Source of the DNA: Actinacidiphila fildesensis
GTDB taxonomy: Bacteria; Actinomycetota; Actinomycetes; Streptomycetales; Streptomycetaceae
DNA length: 64,000 bases
Assembly: GCF_042652185.1 (NCBI RefSeq)
Contig: NZ_JBHSIX010000012.1
Strand: one strand, 5' to 3'
Position numbers and translations under genes: made by a program. Each line of letters starts with the position of its first letter. The stretch's first letter is position 1. The notes beneath the pieces were generated by a model. It searched no databases, was not told the origin of the DNA, and worked only from the letters and a program-made list of their open reading frames with translations. Shown here piece after piece: positions 56,621 through 64,000 of the stretch.

Positions 56621-56821
56621 CGTGCATCCTTCTTCGCTCAGGATCGGGGATCCCGCGACGGGATCTCGGCGGGATCTTCGGCCAGGATCACCCGCCGGGC
56701 CCCGGAAACCACGGTCTTTCGCGGTCGGCGGATCAAGCGGATGGCGGGAATCCGCCCTATGGAGCCCCTAGTGCGCCGGACCGCGGGAAGAAGCCGCGGG
56801 CTCCGGGCCTTGTAACCGGGT

Positions 56822-57856
56822 ATGACGGCTATGAAGGCAATCGTTCACACCAGCACCGGCGGACCGGACGTACTGTCCCTGACCGAGCGCCCGATTCCGG
56901 CGCCGGGACCGGGGGAGGTCCGGGTCAGGGTCCATGTCTCGGGCGTCAATCCCACGGACTGGAAGTCGCGCCAGGGTGCGACGGGCGGGCCGGACGACGG
57001 CGCCGAGCAGGTCCCGAACCAGGACGGCGCCGGCGTGATCGACGCAGTGGGCAAGGGCGTGGCGCCCGAGCGCGTCGGGCAGCGGGTGTGGATCTGGGAG
57101 GCGGCCTGGCAGCGCAGCGAGGGCACCGCGCAGGAGTACGTGGTGCTCCCGGACCGGCAGGCCGTGTTCCTGCCCGGCGAGGCGTCCTTCGACCTCGGCG
57201 CGAGCCTCGGCATCCCGGCGCTGACCGCGCACCGCACCCTCACGCTCGCGGACGGCGGACCCGACCGCCTCGCCCCCGGCACGCTCGACGGCCGCACCGT
57301 ACTGGTCGCGGGTGGCGCGGGCGCGGTCGGCAACGCGGCGATCCAGCTGGCGCGCTGGGCCGGGGCCACGGTGGTGACAACGGTCAGCAGCACGCGGAAG
57401 GCCGAACTCGCCCGCGCCGCCGGTGCCCACCACGTCATCGACTACCGCACCCAGGACGCCGCCGCGACGATCCGGCTCCTGGTGCCCGACGGCGTCGACA
57501 TCATCGTCGAGGTCGCCCCCGCCGTGAACGCCGTCATCGACCACGCCGTCGCCGCGCCGAACGCGGTCATCGCGTTCTACGCCAACAACGGCGGTGACGA
57601 GATCACCGTCCCGGTCCGGCAGGCGATGGTGCCCAACCTGCGCTGGCAGGGCGTCCTCGTCTACACCGTCCCCGAGCGGGCGAAGGCCGACGCCGTCGCC
57701 GATGTGTCGGCCGCCGTCGCGGACGGCGCGCTGCGCGTCGGCGAGGACGCCGGGCTGCCGCTGCACCGCTTCCCGCTGGAGAAGACGGGCGACGCGCATG
57801 CCGCCGTCGAGAACAACGCGGTCGGCAAGGTCCTCATCGATGTGGCCGCCGGATGA
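56822..57856 (+). CDS. MDR-family NADPH:quinone-reductase-like oxidoreductase
   Basis: 344 residues. The GroES-like N-domain (MKAIVHTSTGGPDVLSLTERP, VSGVNPTDWKSR) lacks the zinc-binding Cys/His set of alcohol dehydrogenases. The Rossmann domain has VLVAGGAGAVGNAAIQLARWAGA and the adjacent VSSTRKAELARAAGA. Quinone or enone reduction with NADPH is likely. No Shine-Dalgarno precedes the ATG; a second ATG at 56831 is in frame. The 3' end is duplicated in tandem. Confidence 0.87.
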   Translation: MTAMKAIVHTSTGGPDVLSLTERPIPAPGPGEVRVRVHVSGVNPTDWKSRQGATGGPDDGAEQVPNQDGAGVIDAVGKGVAPERVGQRVWIWEAAWQRSEGTAQEYVVLPDRQAVFLPGEASFDLGASLGIPALTAHRTLTLADGGPDRLAPGTLDGRTVLVAGGAGAVGNAAIQLARWAGATVVTTVSSTRKAELARAAGAHHVIDYRTQDAAATIRLLVPDGVDIIVEVAPAVNAVIDHAVAAPNAVIAFYANNGGDEITVPVRQAMVPNLRWQGVLVYTVPERAKADAVADVSAAVADGALRVGEDAGLPLHRFPLEKTGDAHAAVENNAVGKVLIDVAAG

Positions 57857-57873
57857 GTGGCCGCCGGATGAGC
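57844..57873 (+). repeat. 15-bp tandem repeat containing the MDR gene stop
   Basis: GGCCGCCGGATGAGT (57844-57858) and GGCCGCCGGATGAGC (57859-57873). The first holds the end of the gene (Ala-Ala-Gly-stop); the second repeats it in phase. Confidence 0.85.
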
Positions 57874-57894
57874 GGCACGGCCCGGGCACAACTT

Positions 57895-57939
57895 GGAGTG
57901 GCACGACTCGGAGTGGCACGGCTCGGAGCGGCATGGCTC
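57895..57939. repeat. Three 15-bp tandem repeats before the LD-carboxypeptidase end
   Basis: GGAGTGGCACGACTC, GGAGTGGCACGGCTC and GGAGCGGCATGGCTC follow one another and run into the stop of the minus-strand peptidase gene at 57938. They are distinct from the 15-bp repeat 20 bp upstream but have the same period. Confidence 0.8.
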
Positions 57940-58987
57940 AGTAGCCGACCGTGATACGCCGGGCGGGTCCGTCGACGCGGATCCGCCCGCCGTACGGGAT
58001 GACGACCTGCGGGTCGGTGTGCCCGAGGTCCACGTCGAAGACCGCCATCGTCTCCGGTGCGTACTCGGCCAGCGCCCGGAGGACCGCGGCCCGTTGATCG
58101 GCGCGGTACCGCTCCCGGCCCGCCGTGTCGAGCTGGGCCGGCCGGCCGATGTCCCAGGCCTTGGCCCGTCCCATCAGCAGTGCGGGGAACTGCCGCAGCA
58201 GCCCGCGCTCGCCCATGTTCCGCAGGATCCGGTAGACCTCCTCCGCCGGCGGCATCTCCTCCGACGTCTCCAGGAAGAGCACCTCGCCCCGGTGGCTCCC
58301 GGCCGGCGCCGTCTCCCGGCCCGCCATCAGCAGCCACGACAGGATCTCCAGGTTCCCGCCCCAGCCCGTGCCGTCCACGACGCGGTCCGGCCGGTGCCAG
58401 GTCCAGCCCTCGCACGGTGTCATCCGCGGTGCCTCGTCGAAGGTCGCCGGATCGTCCCAGGACCGGTTGACCTCGTTGAACTCGCCGCCCGGCGTGAGCT
58501 CGTACTCGCCCGCCGTGAACAGCGCGGCCCGCAGCGAGTCCGCCGTCACCGGGTGCAGCGCCCCGGGCCGCCCGAGCTCCACCATCACCGAGCCGCCGTG
58601 ATAGCCGACGATGCCGAGCCCGTACAGATGGTGCAGCAGGCAGGTGTTGTCGCTGTATCCGAAGAACGGCTTGGGGTTGGCGCGGATCAACTCGTCGTCC
58701 AGATGCGGCAGTACGGTGATCTGGTCGTCGCCGCCGATGCTCGCGATCACGGCCGTGATCTCCGGATCGGCGAACGCGGCATGCAGATCGGCGGCCCGCT
58801 CCCGTGCGGTGGAGCCCATCTTCCGGGTCGCCGGATACTCCACGACCCGCAGGCCGAACTCCTTCTCCAGCCGGTCCAGGCCGAGTTCGAACGGCAGCGG
58901 CAGCAGGCCCGGCAGGCCGGACGACGGGGAGAGCACCGCGACGCGGTCGCCGGGACGTGGTTTGGCGGGGTACCGGGGGCTGGTCAT
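57938..58987 (-). CDS. LD-carboxypeptidase-like S66 family peptidase
   Basis: 349 residues. PGDRVAVLSPSSGLPG opens the S66 N-domain, FFGYSDNTCLLHHL carries the nucleophile Ser112, LFLETSEE the catalytic Glu, and DLGHTDPQ the catalytic His. S66 enzymes trim D-Ala from muropeptides or inactivate microcin C-like peptides (MccF group). There is no signal peptide, which fits cell-wall recycling or MccF-type immunity inside the cell. The start overlaps the EamA transporter stop by 4 bp. Confidence 0.88.
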   Translation of the reverse strand: MTSPRYPAKPRPGDRVAVLSPSSGLPGLLPLPFELGLDRLEKEFGLRVVEYPATRKMGSTARERAADLHAAFADPEITAVIASIGGDDQITVLPHLDDELIRANPKPFFGYSDNTCLLHHLYGLGIVGYHGGSVMVELGRPGALHPVTADSLRAALFTAGEYELTPGGEFNEVNRSWDDPATFDEAPRMTPCEGWTWHRPDRVVDGTGWGGNLEILSWLLMAGRETAPAGSHRGEVLFLETSEEMPPAEEVYRILRNMGERGLLRQFPALLMGRAKAWDIGRPAQLDTAGRERYRADQRAAVLRALAEYAPETMAVFDVDLGHTDPQVVIPYGGRIRVDGPARRITVGY

Positions 58988-59988
58988 CGGCCGAGCGTAG
59001 TAGCGGCGGCCCGGGCCGGTCGAGGCGTTTCCGGGGCGGCGCGGACCCCTGGGGCCGCGCTCCCGTTCCCCGCGCGCCGCCGTCCGACGGCGACGCCCAG
59101 CAGCACGACGAGCGCCCCCACCGGCTGGTTCCACGTCATGCCCTCGCCCAGCACCACCGCCCCGGCCACCACCGCGACCAGCGGCATCAGATACGTGACG
59201 GTGGACGCGGCCACGGCTCCCGCGCGGCGGATGATCCGGTAGTTCAGCAGATACGCCACCCCGGTGCCGAGCACGCCGAGCAGCAGCAGGGCGACGACGG
59301 CGGACGGCGTCCAGCCGTCGGGGCCGGTGGCCGGCAGCCCGCCGGAGACGAGCGGCGCCAGGACGGCGGCCTCCACCGTCGCCACCACGACCTGGGCGGC
59401 GGAGAGCGAGACGGTGGACTCGGGGCGCCCGGCCAGGAAGCGCTGCGCGTACGGGAAGCCCACCGCGTAACAGCCGGCCGCCGCGAGGCAGGCCAGCTGC
59501 CCCGCCAGGTCCGAGCCGTCGGCGCCGCGCCACACCCCGAGGACCACCAGGACGCCCGCGAAGCCGATCGGCATCCCGAGCAGCCGGCGCGCTCCCGGCC
59601 GCTCCCCGGGCAGGACGACGGTCACCACCAGCATCGTCAGCAGCGGCGTCGCGGCGTTGAAGATTCCGGCGACGACCGAGGAGACCCGCTGCTCACCCCA
59701 GGCGAACAGGGTGAACGGCGCGACGTTCACCAGCGCCCCGGTCACCGCCAGATGCCCCCACACCCTGGCGCCGCGCGGCAGCCGGCCGCCGGTGGCCCGC
59801 AGCCACACCAGCAGCGTCACCGCGCCGACGACCAGCCGCACCAGCGTCACGTAGGCGGGCGGCAGGACGCCCACCCCCACCTTCATCAGCAGGAAGCTGC
59901 TGCCCCAGATCACCGCGAGCAGCACGAGCGCGTCCCACCAGCGCTCCCGGCCCCGGCCTTGTCCGCCACGCGTTCTCATGAAGTCCAT
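58984..59988 (-). CDS. EamA-family (DMT) transporter
   Basis: 334 residues with ten transmembrane helices in two EamA repeats (VLLAVIWGSSFLLMKVGV and the second half YAVGFPYAQRFL). These proteins export amino acids or metabolites. The gene is coupled to the S66 peptidase (ATGA overlap), and divergent from an ArsR-like regulator with a palindrome between them, suggesting control by that regulator. Confidence 0.87.
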   Translation of the reverse strand: MDFMRTRGGQGRGRERWWDALVLLAVIWGSSFLLMKVGVGVLPPAYVTLVRLVVGAVTLLVWLRATGGRLPRGARVWGHLAVTGALVNVAPFTLFAWGEQRVSSVVAGIFNAATPLLTMLVVTVVLPGERPGARRLLGMPIGFAGVLVVLGVWRGADGSDLAGQLACLAAAGCYAVGFPYAQRFLAGRPESTVSLSAAQVVVATVEAAVLAPLVSGGLPATGPDGWTPSAVVALLLLGVLGTGVAYLLNYRIIRRAGAVAASTVTYLMPLVAVVAGAVVLGEGMTWNQPVGALVVLLGVAVGRRRAGNGSAAPGVRAAPETPRPARAAATTLGR

Positions 59989-60012
59989 GCCGGAAAACTA
60001 GGGGCCGGACGT

Positions 60013-60028
60013 TTCGGCGGGTGCCGAA
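60013..60028. promoter_or_regulatory. Palindrome between EamA and ArsR-like genes
   Basis: TTCGGC GGGT GCCGAA is a perfect 6+4+6 inverted repeat in the 56-bp divergent gap; likely operator for the winged-helix regulator. Confidence 0.5.
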
Positions 60029-60044
60029 GTATCGGGGGGCGATG

Positions 60045-60785
60045 ATGGGCGGCATGACCGGTCCGCGCACACCCACCACCCTGGCCGCCCTGGCGGCGCT
60101 GCTCGCCGACGAGACCCGCGCCTCCGTCTGTCTGGCCCTGCTCGACCGCCGCGCCTGGACGTCCGGCGAACTGGCCCGGCACTGCGGGGTCGCGCCGTCC
60201 ACCATCAGCGAGCACCTCACCCGGCTCGTCGACGGCGGCCTGCTGGTCCAGGAACGGCAGGGCAGACACCGTTACGTCCGGCTCGCCGACCCCGACACCG
60301 CCCGCATGATCGAGGACCTGGCCGCCCACGTCACCCCGCCGAAGGCGGCGGCCGGCGGCGGGCTGCGCGCCCATTCGGCGGGCCAGGCCCTGGCCAGGGG
60401 CCGCACCTGCTACGACCATCTGGCCGGCCGGCTCGGGGTCGCGATCACCGACGCGATGACCGGGCGCGGCCTGCTGAGCCAGGACGCCGGCTTCTCCCTC
60501 ACCGGGCCGGGACTGGTCTGGCTCACCGGCCTCGGCGCCGACCTGTCCGCGTACGACAGCCCCGCCCCGCCGTCCCGCCGGCCGCTCGCCCGGCCCTGCC
60601 TGGACTGGACGGAACGCCGCCCCCATCTGGCCGGCACGGCCGGCGCCGAGCTGTGCCGCCTCGTCCTCGACCGGGGCTGGGCCACCCGTATCGGCACCCG
60701 CCGCGCCGTCCGGGTCACCCCGCTGGGCCTGGGAGAACTGCACCGGACGCTGGGCATCGAGCCGGATCTGCTGGAGGTGGCGTGA
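60045..60785 (+). CDS. ArsR-family winged-helix transcriptional regulator
   Basis: 246 residues, longer than minimal ArsR proteins. The N-terminal winged helix (LAALLADETRASVCLALLDRRAWTSGELARHCGVAPSTISEHLTRLVDGGLLVQERQGRHRYVRLAD) is followed by about 150 residues with LAGRLGVAITDAM and CLDWTERRPHLAGTAGAELCRLVLDRGW. This matches the long actinobacterial ArsR subtype that often sits opposite EamA or DMT exporters. No metal-binding Cys cluster is obvious. The start is ambiguous among ATGs at 60042, 60045 and 60054; GGGGGG suits 60045. The 3' end is tandemly repeated. Confidence 0.85.
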   Translation: MGGMTGPRTPTTLAALAALLADETRASVCLALLDRRAWTSGELARHCGVAPSTISEHLTRLVDGGLLVQERQGRHRYVRLADPDTARMIEDLAAHVTPPKAAAGGGLRAHSAGQALARGRTCYDHLAGRLGVAITDAMTGRGLLSQDAGFSLTGPGLVWLTGLGADLSAYDSPAPPSRRPLARPCLDWTERRPHLAGTAGAELCRLVLDRGWATRIGTRRAVRVTPLGLGELHRTLGIEPDLLEVA

Positions 60786-60870
60786 TCGGCACACGTCATC
60801 CGCTGGAGGTGGCGTGACCACCGGCACACCTCATCCGCTGGAGGTGGCGTGACCACCGGCACACCTCCGC
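60769..60870 (+). repeat. Tandem repeat (32 + 35 + 35 bp) starting in the ArsR-like gene
   Basis: Unit 2 (60801-60835) and unit 3 (60836-60870) are 35 bp each and nearly identical. Unit 1 (60769-60800) is the gene end with its stop. Each copy contains GGAGGTGGCGTGA, a Shine-Dalgarno-like GGAGG, GTG and TGA in one short string. Confidence 0.85.
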
Positions 60871-60924
60871 GCCGGGCCCGCGGCACGAGGCTGTCGGACA
60901 ATGGAGCTGGATCATCGCGATGCA

Positions 60925-60983
60925 CGCACCGATCCGCGTCCCGATCCACGCCCGGATCAGCGCACCGATCCGCGTCCCGATCC
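60925..60983 (+). repeat. 23-bp exact direct repeat, period 36 bp
   Basis: Copies 60925-60947 and 60961-60983 both begin CGCACCGATCCGCG. They would encode Asp-Pro-Arg repeats if translation began upstream, but probably lie in the leader of the following lipoprotein gene. Confidence 0.8.
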
Positions 60984-61014
60984 GCCCACGCCCCCGACCG
61001 CCGCAGGGAGAGAC

Positions 61015-61752
61015 TTGTCCGCCGTCCGCACCGTGCTCGCCCTGCTGGGGACGGGCGCCGCCGTGCTGATGACCGGGTGCTCCGCGACGAATGACGCCGA
61101 GAGCGCCGGGCCGACGCCCGTCGCGTCCGCCCCCGCCAAGCTGTGGCCGAACCGGCCGCCGGCCACGGAGCCGCCCGGGGAGTCGGAGAACGAACGGCCC
61201 GTTCCGGTGCCCGGCATACCCAAGGTGACCTCTGGGGACATCAGGAGCGTGGACCCTGTCGCCGTGATCCAGGCCGAGATGGCCGTCGCTCCGGACGCGC
61301 TCTCCGGGGCGGACGCGCTCGACGAGGAGACCGCGGCGAAGGCCGACGCCTGCGAGGAGGGCTCCGCGGGGCGCAAAGGATGCCCGATCCGCAGCCCCGA
61401 GTACTACGACCTGACGGGCGATGGGAAGGCCGACGCCGTCCTCGGTATCGACATGGTCGACGGCTTCCTCGCACTGCGCTGCTACACGCTCCACAACGGC
61501 GTGCTCACCCGCATCCTCGCCACCGTGACGAAGCCGATGTCCGTCCAGGTGGCCGGCGGGGACCTCATCGTGCAGGAGCCCACTCCCTCCGAGGGGTACG
61601 AGCAGCGCACGGTCTACGCCTGGGACCCGCAGGCGCGGGCCATGGCCATCCAGAGCGACGACTACCGGCGCGCCACCCCGCCCCGCCACGGCCGCCGTGA
61701 CTACGCACCGGACAGCGGCGACACCGACTCCTCGTGGAAGCGGTCCCGATGA
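61015..61752 (+). CDS. Lipoprotein coupled to a sensor histidine kinase
   Basis: 245 residues from TTG at 61015, which has GGGAG just upstream and gives a clean lipoprotein signal with Cys25 (AAVLMTGC). A longer frame from 60901 would add a repetitive Asp/Pro/Arg stretch and bury the signal, so it was rejected. The exported domain has a Pro/Glu-rich linker and a segment YYDLTGDGKADAVLGIDMVDG that looks like a VCBS/FG-GAP-type calcium loop. The stop overlaps the kinase ATG. The arrangement resembles CseA with CseC, where a lipoprotein tunes an envelope-sensing kinase; homology was not established. Confidence 0.75.
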   Translation: MSAVRTVLALLGTGAAVLMTGCSATNDAESAGPTPVASAPAKLWPNRPPATEPPGESENERPVPVPGIPKVTSGDIRSVDPVAVIQAEMAVAPDALSGADALDEETAAKADACEEGSAGRKGCPIRSPEYYDLTGDGKADAVLGIDMVDGFLALRCYTLHNGVLTRILATVTKPMSVQVAGGDLIVQEPTPSEGYEQRTVYAWDPQARAMAIQSDDYRRATPPRHGRRDYAPDSGDTDSSWKRSR

Positions 61753-61832
61753 GGCTGCGCGAGCGCCCGGTGAAGCCGCGCGAACGCCCGGTGAGCCTCC
61801 GCGAGCGCCCGATGAGACTGCGCGGGCGGCTG
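61749..61832 (+). repeat. 21-bp coding repeat carrying successive in-frame start codons
   Basis: The junction CCCG(A/G)TGA recurs with start-type codons ATG 61749, GTG 61770, GTG 61791 and ATG 61812, each followed by R/P-L-R-E-R-P-like heptads. All four are in the kinase frame. Confidence 0.8.
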
Positions 61833-63113
61833 CCGGCCTGGACCGCGACCCTCTATTGGAAGGCCGCCGTCTTCATCACCGCGATGTGCTGCGTCGTCGC
61901 GGTGGTCCTCGGCATGCTCGTGCACGTCATGGTCACCCGGCAGACCGTCCACCAGGCCCGCACCGCCGCCCTGAGCCGGCTCGACACCGCCACCCAGGCG
62001 TACATAGCGGGCGACCCGCTGCGCCGCGGCACCGCGCTGAACCCGCCGGACCTGCCCGACAAGCTCCGGGACCTCGCGCTGCGCGGCGAGCGCGGCACCA
62101 TGTTCGGCGACGTCGACGGCCGCCGCACGATGTGGGCGGCGGGTCCGGCCGGCGGAAAGGCGCTGGCAGTACCGCTCGACTACACGCGCAGCGCGGAGAG
62201 CATCCGCGGGCTGGACCGGGCGATCATCCTGTCGTCCGTGCTGGCCATCGGCGGCACCCTGCTGATCGGGATCTTCGCCGTCTCGCGGGTGACCCGCCGA
62301 CTGCACCGGACCGCCGCCGTCGCCCGCCGGATCAGCGCGGGCGACCTCGACGCCCGGGTGGCCGATCCCCGCACCGCCGGTCCCGCCAACGCCCAGGACG
62401 AGGTCGCCGCCGTCTCCGCGGCGCTGGACGCGATGGCCGCCTCGCTGCAGCTCAGGCTGCAGAGCGAGCAGCGCTTCACCGCCGACGTGGCTCATGAACT
62501 GCGCACCCCGCTCGCCGGTCTGCACGCCTCTGCCGAACTGCTGCCGCCCGGCCGGCCCACCGAGCTGGTCCAGGACCGGGTCCAGGCGCTGCGCCGGCTC
62601 ACCGAGGACCTGCTGGAGATCTCCCGGCTCGACTCCCGTACCGAGAAGGTCGAACCGGACGCCCACTACCTGGGGCTGCTCGCCGAACGCGCCGTAGCCG
62701 CCTCGGGACTGTCCGCCGAGGTGCGCGTCGTCCGCGACATCTGCCTCATCACCGACCAGCGGCGGCTGGAACGGGTCCTCGGCAACCTGATCGGCAACGC
62801 CTACCGGCACGGCCGTCCGCCGGTGGTGATCACCGTCGACGGCCCCGTCGTCTCCGTCCGGGACCACGGCGACGGTTATCCCGGCTATCTGATCGACCAC
62901 GGCCCGCAGCGCTTCCGTACCGAGCCCACCAGCAACAGCAACAAGGGGCACGGCCTGGGTCTGACGATCGCCGTCGGCCAGGCCCGCACCATCGGGGCCG
63001 AGCTGAGCTTCGCCAACGCGCCCGACGGCGGCGCCGTCTCCACCCTCACCCTCCCCACCCCGGAGGAGAGCACGGACCCGGGGGCAGGCTCGGGCGCGGG
63101 CCCGCTGTCCTGA
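61749..63113 (+). CDS. Sensor histidine kinase (HisKA/HAMP type) without an adjacent response regulator
   Basis: 454 residues. A basic N-tail of repeated RERP heptads (residues 3-24) precedes TM1 (VFITAMCCVVAVVLGMLVHV), an outer sensor loop of about 100 residues, TM2 (AIILSSVLAIGGTLLIGIF), a HAMP domain, the HisKA helix with phospho-acceptor His249 (ADVAHELRTPL), and HATPase_c (NLIGNAYRHG, GHGLGLTIAVGQA). The ATG at 61749 overlaps the lipoprotein stop. Three more in-phase starts recur every 21 bp. No response-regulator gene flanks it in the window. Confidence 0.88.
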   Translation: MRLRERPVKPRERPVSLRERPMRLRGRLPAWTATLYWKAAVFITAMCCVVAVVLGMLVHVMVTRQTVHQARTAALSRLDTATQAYIAGDPLRRGTALNPPDLPDKLRDLALRGERGTMFGDVDGRRTMWAAGPAGGKALAVPLDYTRSAESIRGLDRAIILSSVLAIGGTLLIGIFAVSRVTRRLHRTAAVARRISAGDLDARVADPRTAGPANAQDEVAAVSAALDAMAASLQLRLQSEQRFTADVAHELRTPLAGLHASAELLPPGRPTELVQDRVQALRRLTEDLLEISRLDSRTEKVEPDAHYLGLLAERAVAASGLSAEVRVVRDICLITDQRRLERVLGNLIGNAYRHGRPPVVITVDGPVVSVRDHGDGYPGYLIDHGPQRFRTEPTSNSNKGHGLGLTIAVGQARTIGAELSFANAPDGGAVSTLTLPTPEESTDPGAGSGAGPLS

Positions 63114-63148
63114 CGCCACCACCCGTGCAGAGCCCACCCGGTGGGGCC

Positions 63149-63234
63149 CATCCGATACCGCCCGGTAGTGCTTCATCCGGTACCGCCCGGTACAGCCTCA
63201 TCCGGTCCCGCCCGGTAGTGCCTCATCCGGTCCC
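63149..63234 (-). repeat. 25-bp tandem repeats (three and a half) spanning the MFS gene stop
   Basis: Units 63149-63173, 63174-63198 and 63199-63223 share the pattern CATCCGG-TACCGCCCGGTA-GCYT. A fourth partial copy at 63224 onward is the end of the MFS gene, whose stop TGA is the TCA at 63223-63225. Each unit repeats the GGATGA context of that stop on the minus strand. Confidence 0.85.
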
Positions 63235-63999
63235 GGCGGCGGTCTCCGCAGGACTCAGCCGGGCGCCGCGGGACTCCCGGGCGAGATAGCCGGCCATGGC
63301 CAGCGACGCGATTCCGGCGAGCGAGATGGCGGCCCCCACGGACACCACCTCGGCGGCCGCCCCGAAGACCGCGGGCCCCACCCCCTGCACGGTCATCATG
63401 CCGGAGCTGAGCAGCCCGAACGCCTGCCCACGGCTGTCCTCCGGGAGCGCGTCGAGGAACGAGCGCTGGAGCCCCAGGCTGTACGCGAACCCGGTACCGG
63501 TGACCAGCAGCAGGACCGCGCAGACCGGCCACGGCGGACCGAAGGCGAAGCCGGCCAGCGGCAGACCGATGACCGCGACCAGCACGGCGACCAGGCGTTC
63601 GCGGGTCGCGGGCAGCACGAAGCGGCCGACGACCAGATTGCCGAGGAGCATGCCGACCGGCAGGCACGCCAGCAGGAACCCGGCGGTTCCGTCGGGGAAT
63701 CCGCGCCGCCCCGCGAACGGGACGACGAGGCTCTCGGCGCTGGCCGCGAAGGCGGACGGCAGCCACTGCGCGAGCAGCAGCTTCCGCACCCGGGGGTTCG
63801 CGAACAGCGCCCGGTTGCCCGACCAGCTGTGCCGCACCAGGGAGCCGGACCCGGAGCGGGACCCGGATCCGGACCCCTTGTCGGGGGCCGGCAGGTCGGG
63901 CAGCCGCAGCCGTACGGCGACCGACGCGACGAGGTACGCGCCCGCGCTCAGCAGCAGCGCGTGCCGCGAGCCCAGGAACGTCACGGCGATCCCGCCGCC
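63223..63999 (-). CDS. MFS transporter, 3' part (truncated by window edge)
   Basis: At least 258 residues of the C-terminal half of an MFS permease, covering about seven membrane segments (LLLAQWLPSAFAASAESLVVPF, AGFLLACLPVGMLLGNLVVGRF, QAFGLLSSGMMTVQGVGPAVFG and others). A Gly/Ser/Arg repeat (GSGSGSRSGSGS) forms the cytoplasmic central loop. The frame is open to the right edge, so the gene starts outside. Substrate unknown; the fold fits a drug or metabolite exporter. The 3' end is part of the 25-bp repeat. Confidence 0.82.
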   Translation of the reverse strand, partial: GGGIAVTFLGSRHALLLSAGAYLVASVAVRLRLPDLPAPDKGSGSGSRSGSGSLVRHSWSGNRALFANPRVRKLLLAQWLPSAFAASAESLVVPFAGRRGFPDGTAGFLLACLPVGMLLGNLVVGRFVLPATRERLVAVLVAVIGLPLAGFAFGPPWPVCAVLLLVTGTGFAYSLGLQRSFLDALPEDSRGQAFGLLSSGMMTVQGVGPAVFGAAAEVVSVGAAISLAGIASLAMAGYLARESRGARLSPAETAAGTG

Positions 64000-64000
64000 C

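Noticed and set aside
60769..60870. CRISPR-like reading of the 35-bp repeats
   Set aside because: Units are contiguous without spacers and begin inside a coding sequence.
60901..61014. ATG start at 60901 for the lipoprotein gene
   Set aside because: It adds repetitive Asp/Pro/Arg sequence in front of the signal peptide and has no ribosome site, whereas TTG 61015 has GGGAG and a normal lipoprotein signal.

Overview
The window is high-GC actinobacterial chromosome, almost certainly Streptomyces. The signs are codon usage near GC-saturated at third positions, GTG and TTG starts, gene families typical of the genus (AfsR/SARP-like regulator, MsiK-dependent sugar importers, GlnII plus GlnE, ECF/anti-sigma pairs), and gene content matching the conserved core around glnII, malEFG, glnE and panB. 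About 48 protein genes are supported. I see no rRNA, tRNA, CRISPR array, prophage or complete transposase gene, so this is core chromosome with light mobile-element traffic.

Layout. 0-9 kb: end of an AfsR-like regulator, a DrrAB-type ABC exporter, a lipoprotein/ECF-sigma/anti-sigma operon, panB, an EmrB-type efflux pump with its TetR repressor, and a membrane-anchored EEP phosphodiesterase. 9-17.7 kb: nadE, then a complete alpha-glucoside uptake and cleavage unit (GH13 alpha-glucosidase, two permeases, binding lipoprotein, LacI repressor). 17.7-26.3 kb: a copper-type pair (multicopper oxidase and small Met/His membrane protein), a GlnA2-like glutamine synthetase homologue, a BBE-type flavoprotein, a sulfite-oxidase-fold enzyme, a beta-propeller protein and a secreted phosphoesterase. 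26.6-42.6 kb: glnE, a PAP2 enzyme, then the second alpha-glucan system malE-malF-malG-aglA-malR, with a divergent 1803-residue secreted amylopullulanase. 42.6-56.6 kb: acetyltransferases, a membrane-tethered sigma-like protein, a two-component system facing an MMPL exporter, glnII, a rhomboid-like protein, a CHMI/oxidoreductase pair, a truncated haemoglobin and its monooxygenase partner. 56.8-64 kb: quinone-reductase-like MDR enzyme, LD-carboxypeptidase, EamA transporter, ArsR-type regulator, a lipoprotein/histidine-kinase pair and a truncated MFS gene.

How it works together. The amylopullulanase cuts extracellular starch or pullulan to maltodextrins. MalEFG imports them and AglA releases glucose, under MalR, with candidate CTTGC/GCAAG operators in the shared malE-pulA intergenic region. 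The second, paralogous LacI-regulated unit at 11-17.6 kb probably handles a related alpha-glucoside. Neither unit encodes an ATPase, so both probably use a shared MsiK-like ATPase encoded elsewhere. Nitrogen assimilation is represented by glnII (with candidate GlnR boxes), glnE and a GlnA2-like enzyme that lacks the usual adenylylation tyrosine loop.

The most unusual sequence signal is a recurring architecture: at least seven genes have their stop codon inside a short tandem repeat (9-35 bp units) that copies the gene's 3' end into the downstream DNA. One histidine kinase has its start codon inside a 21-bp tandem repeat, giving four in-phase starts. A 173-bp MITE-like element flanked by CTAG and a related solo end both abut genes whose TAG stop codon lies within CTAG.
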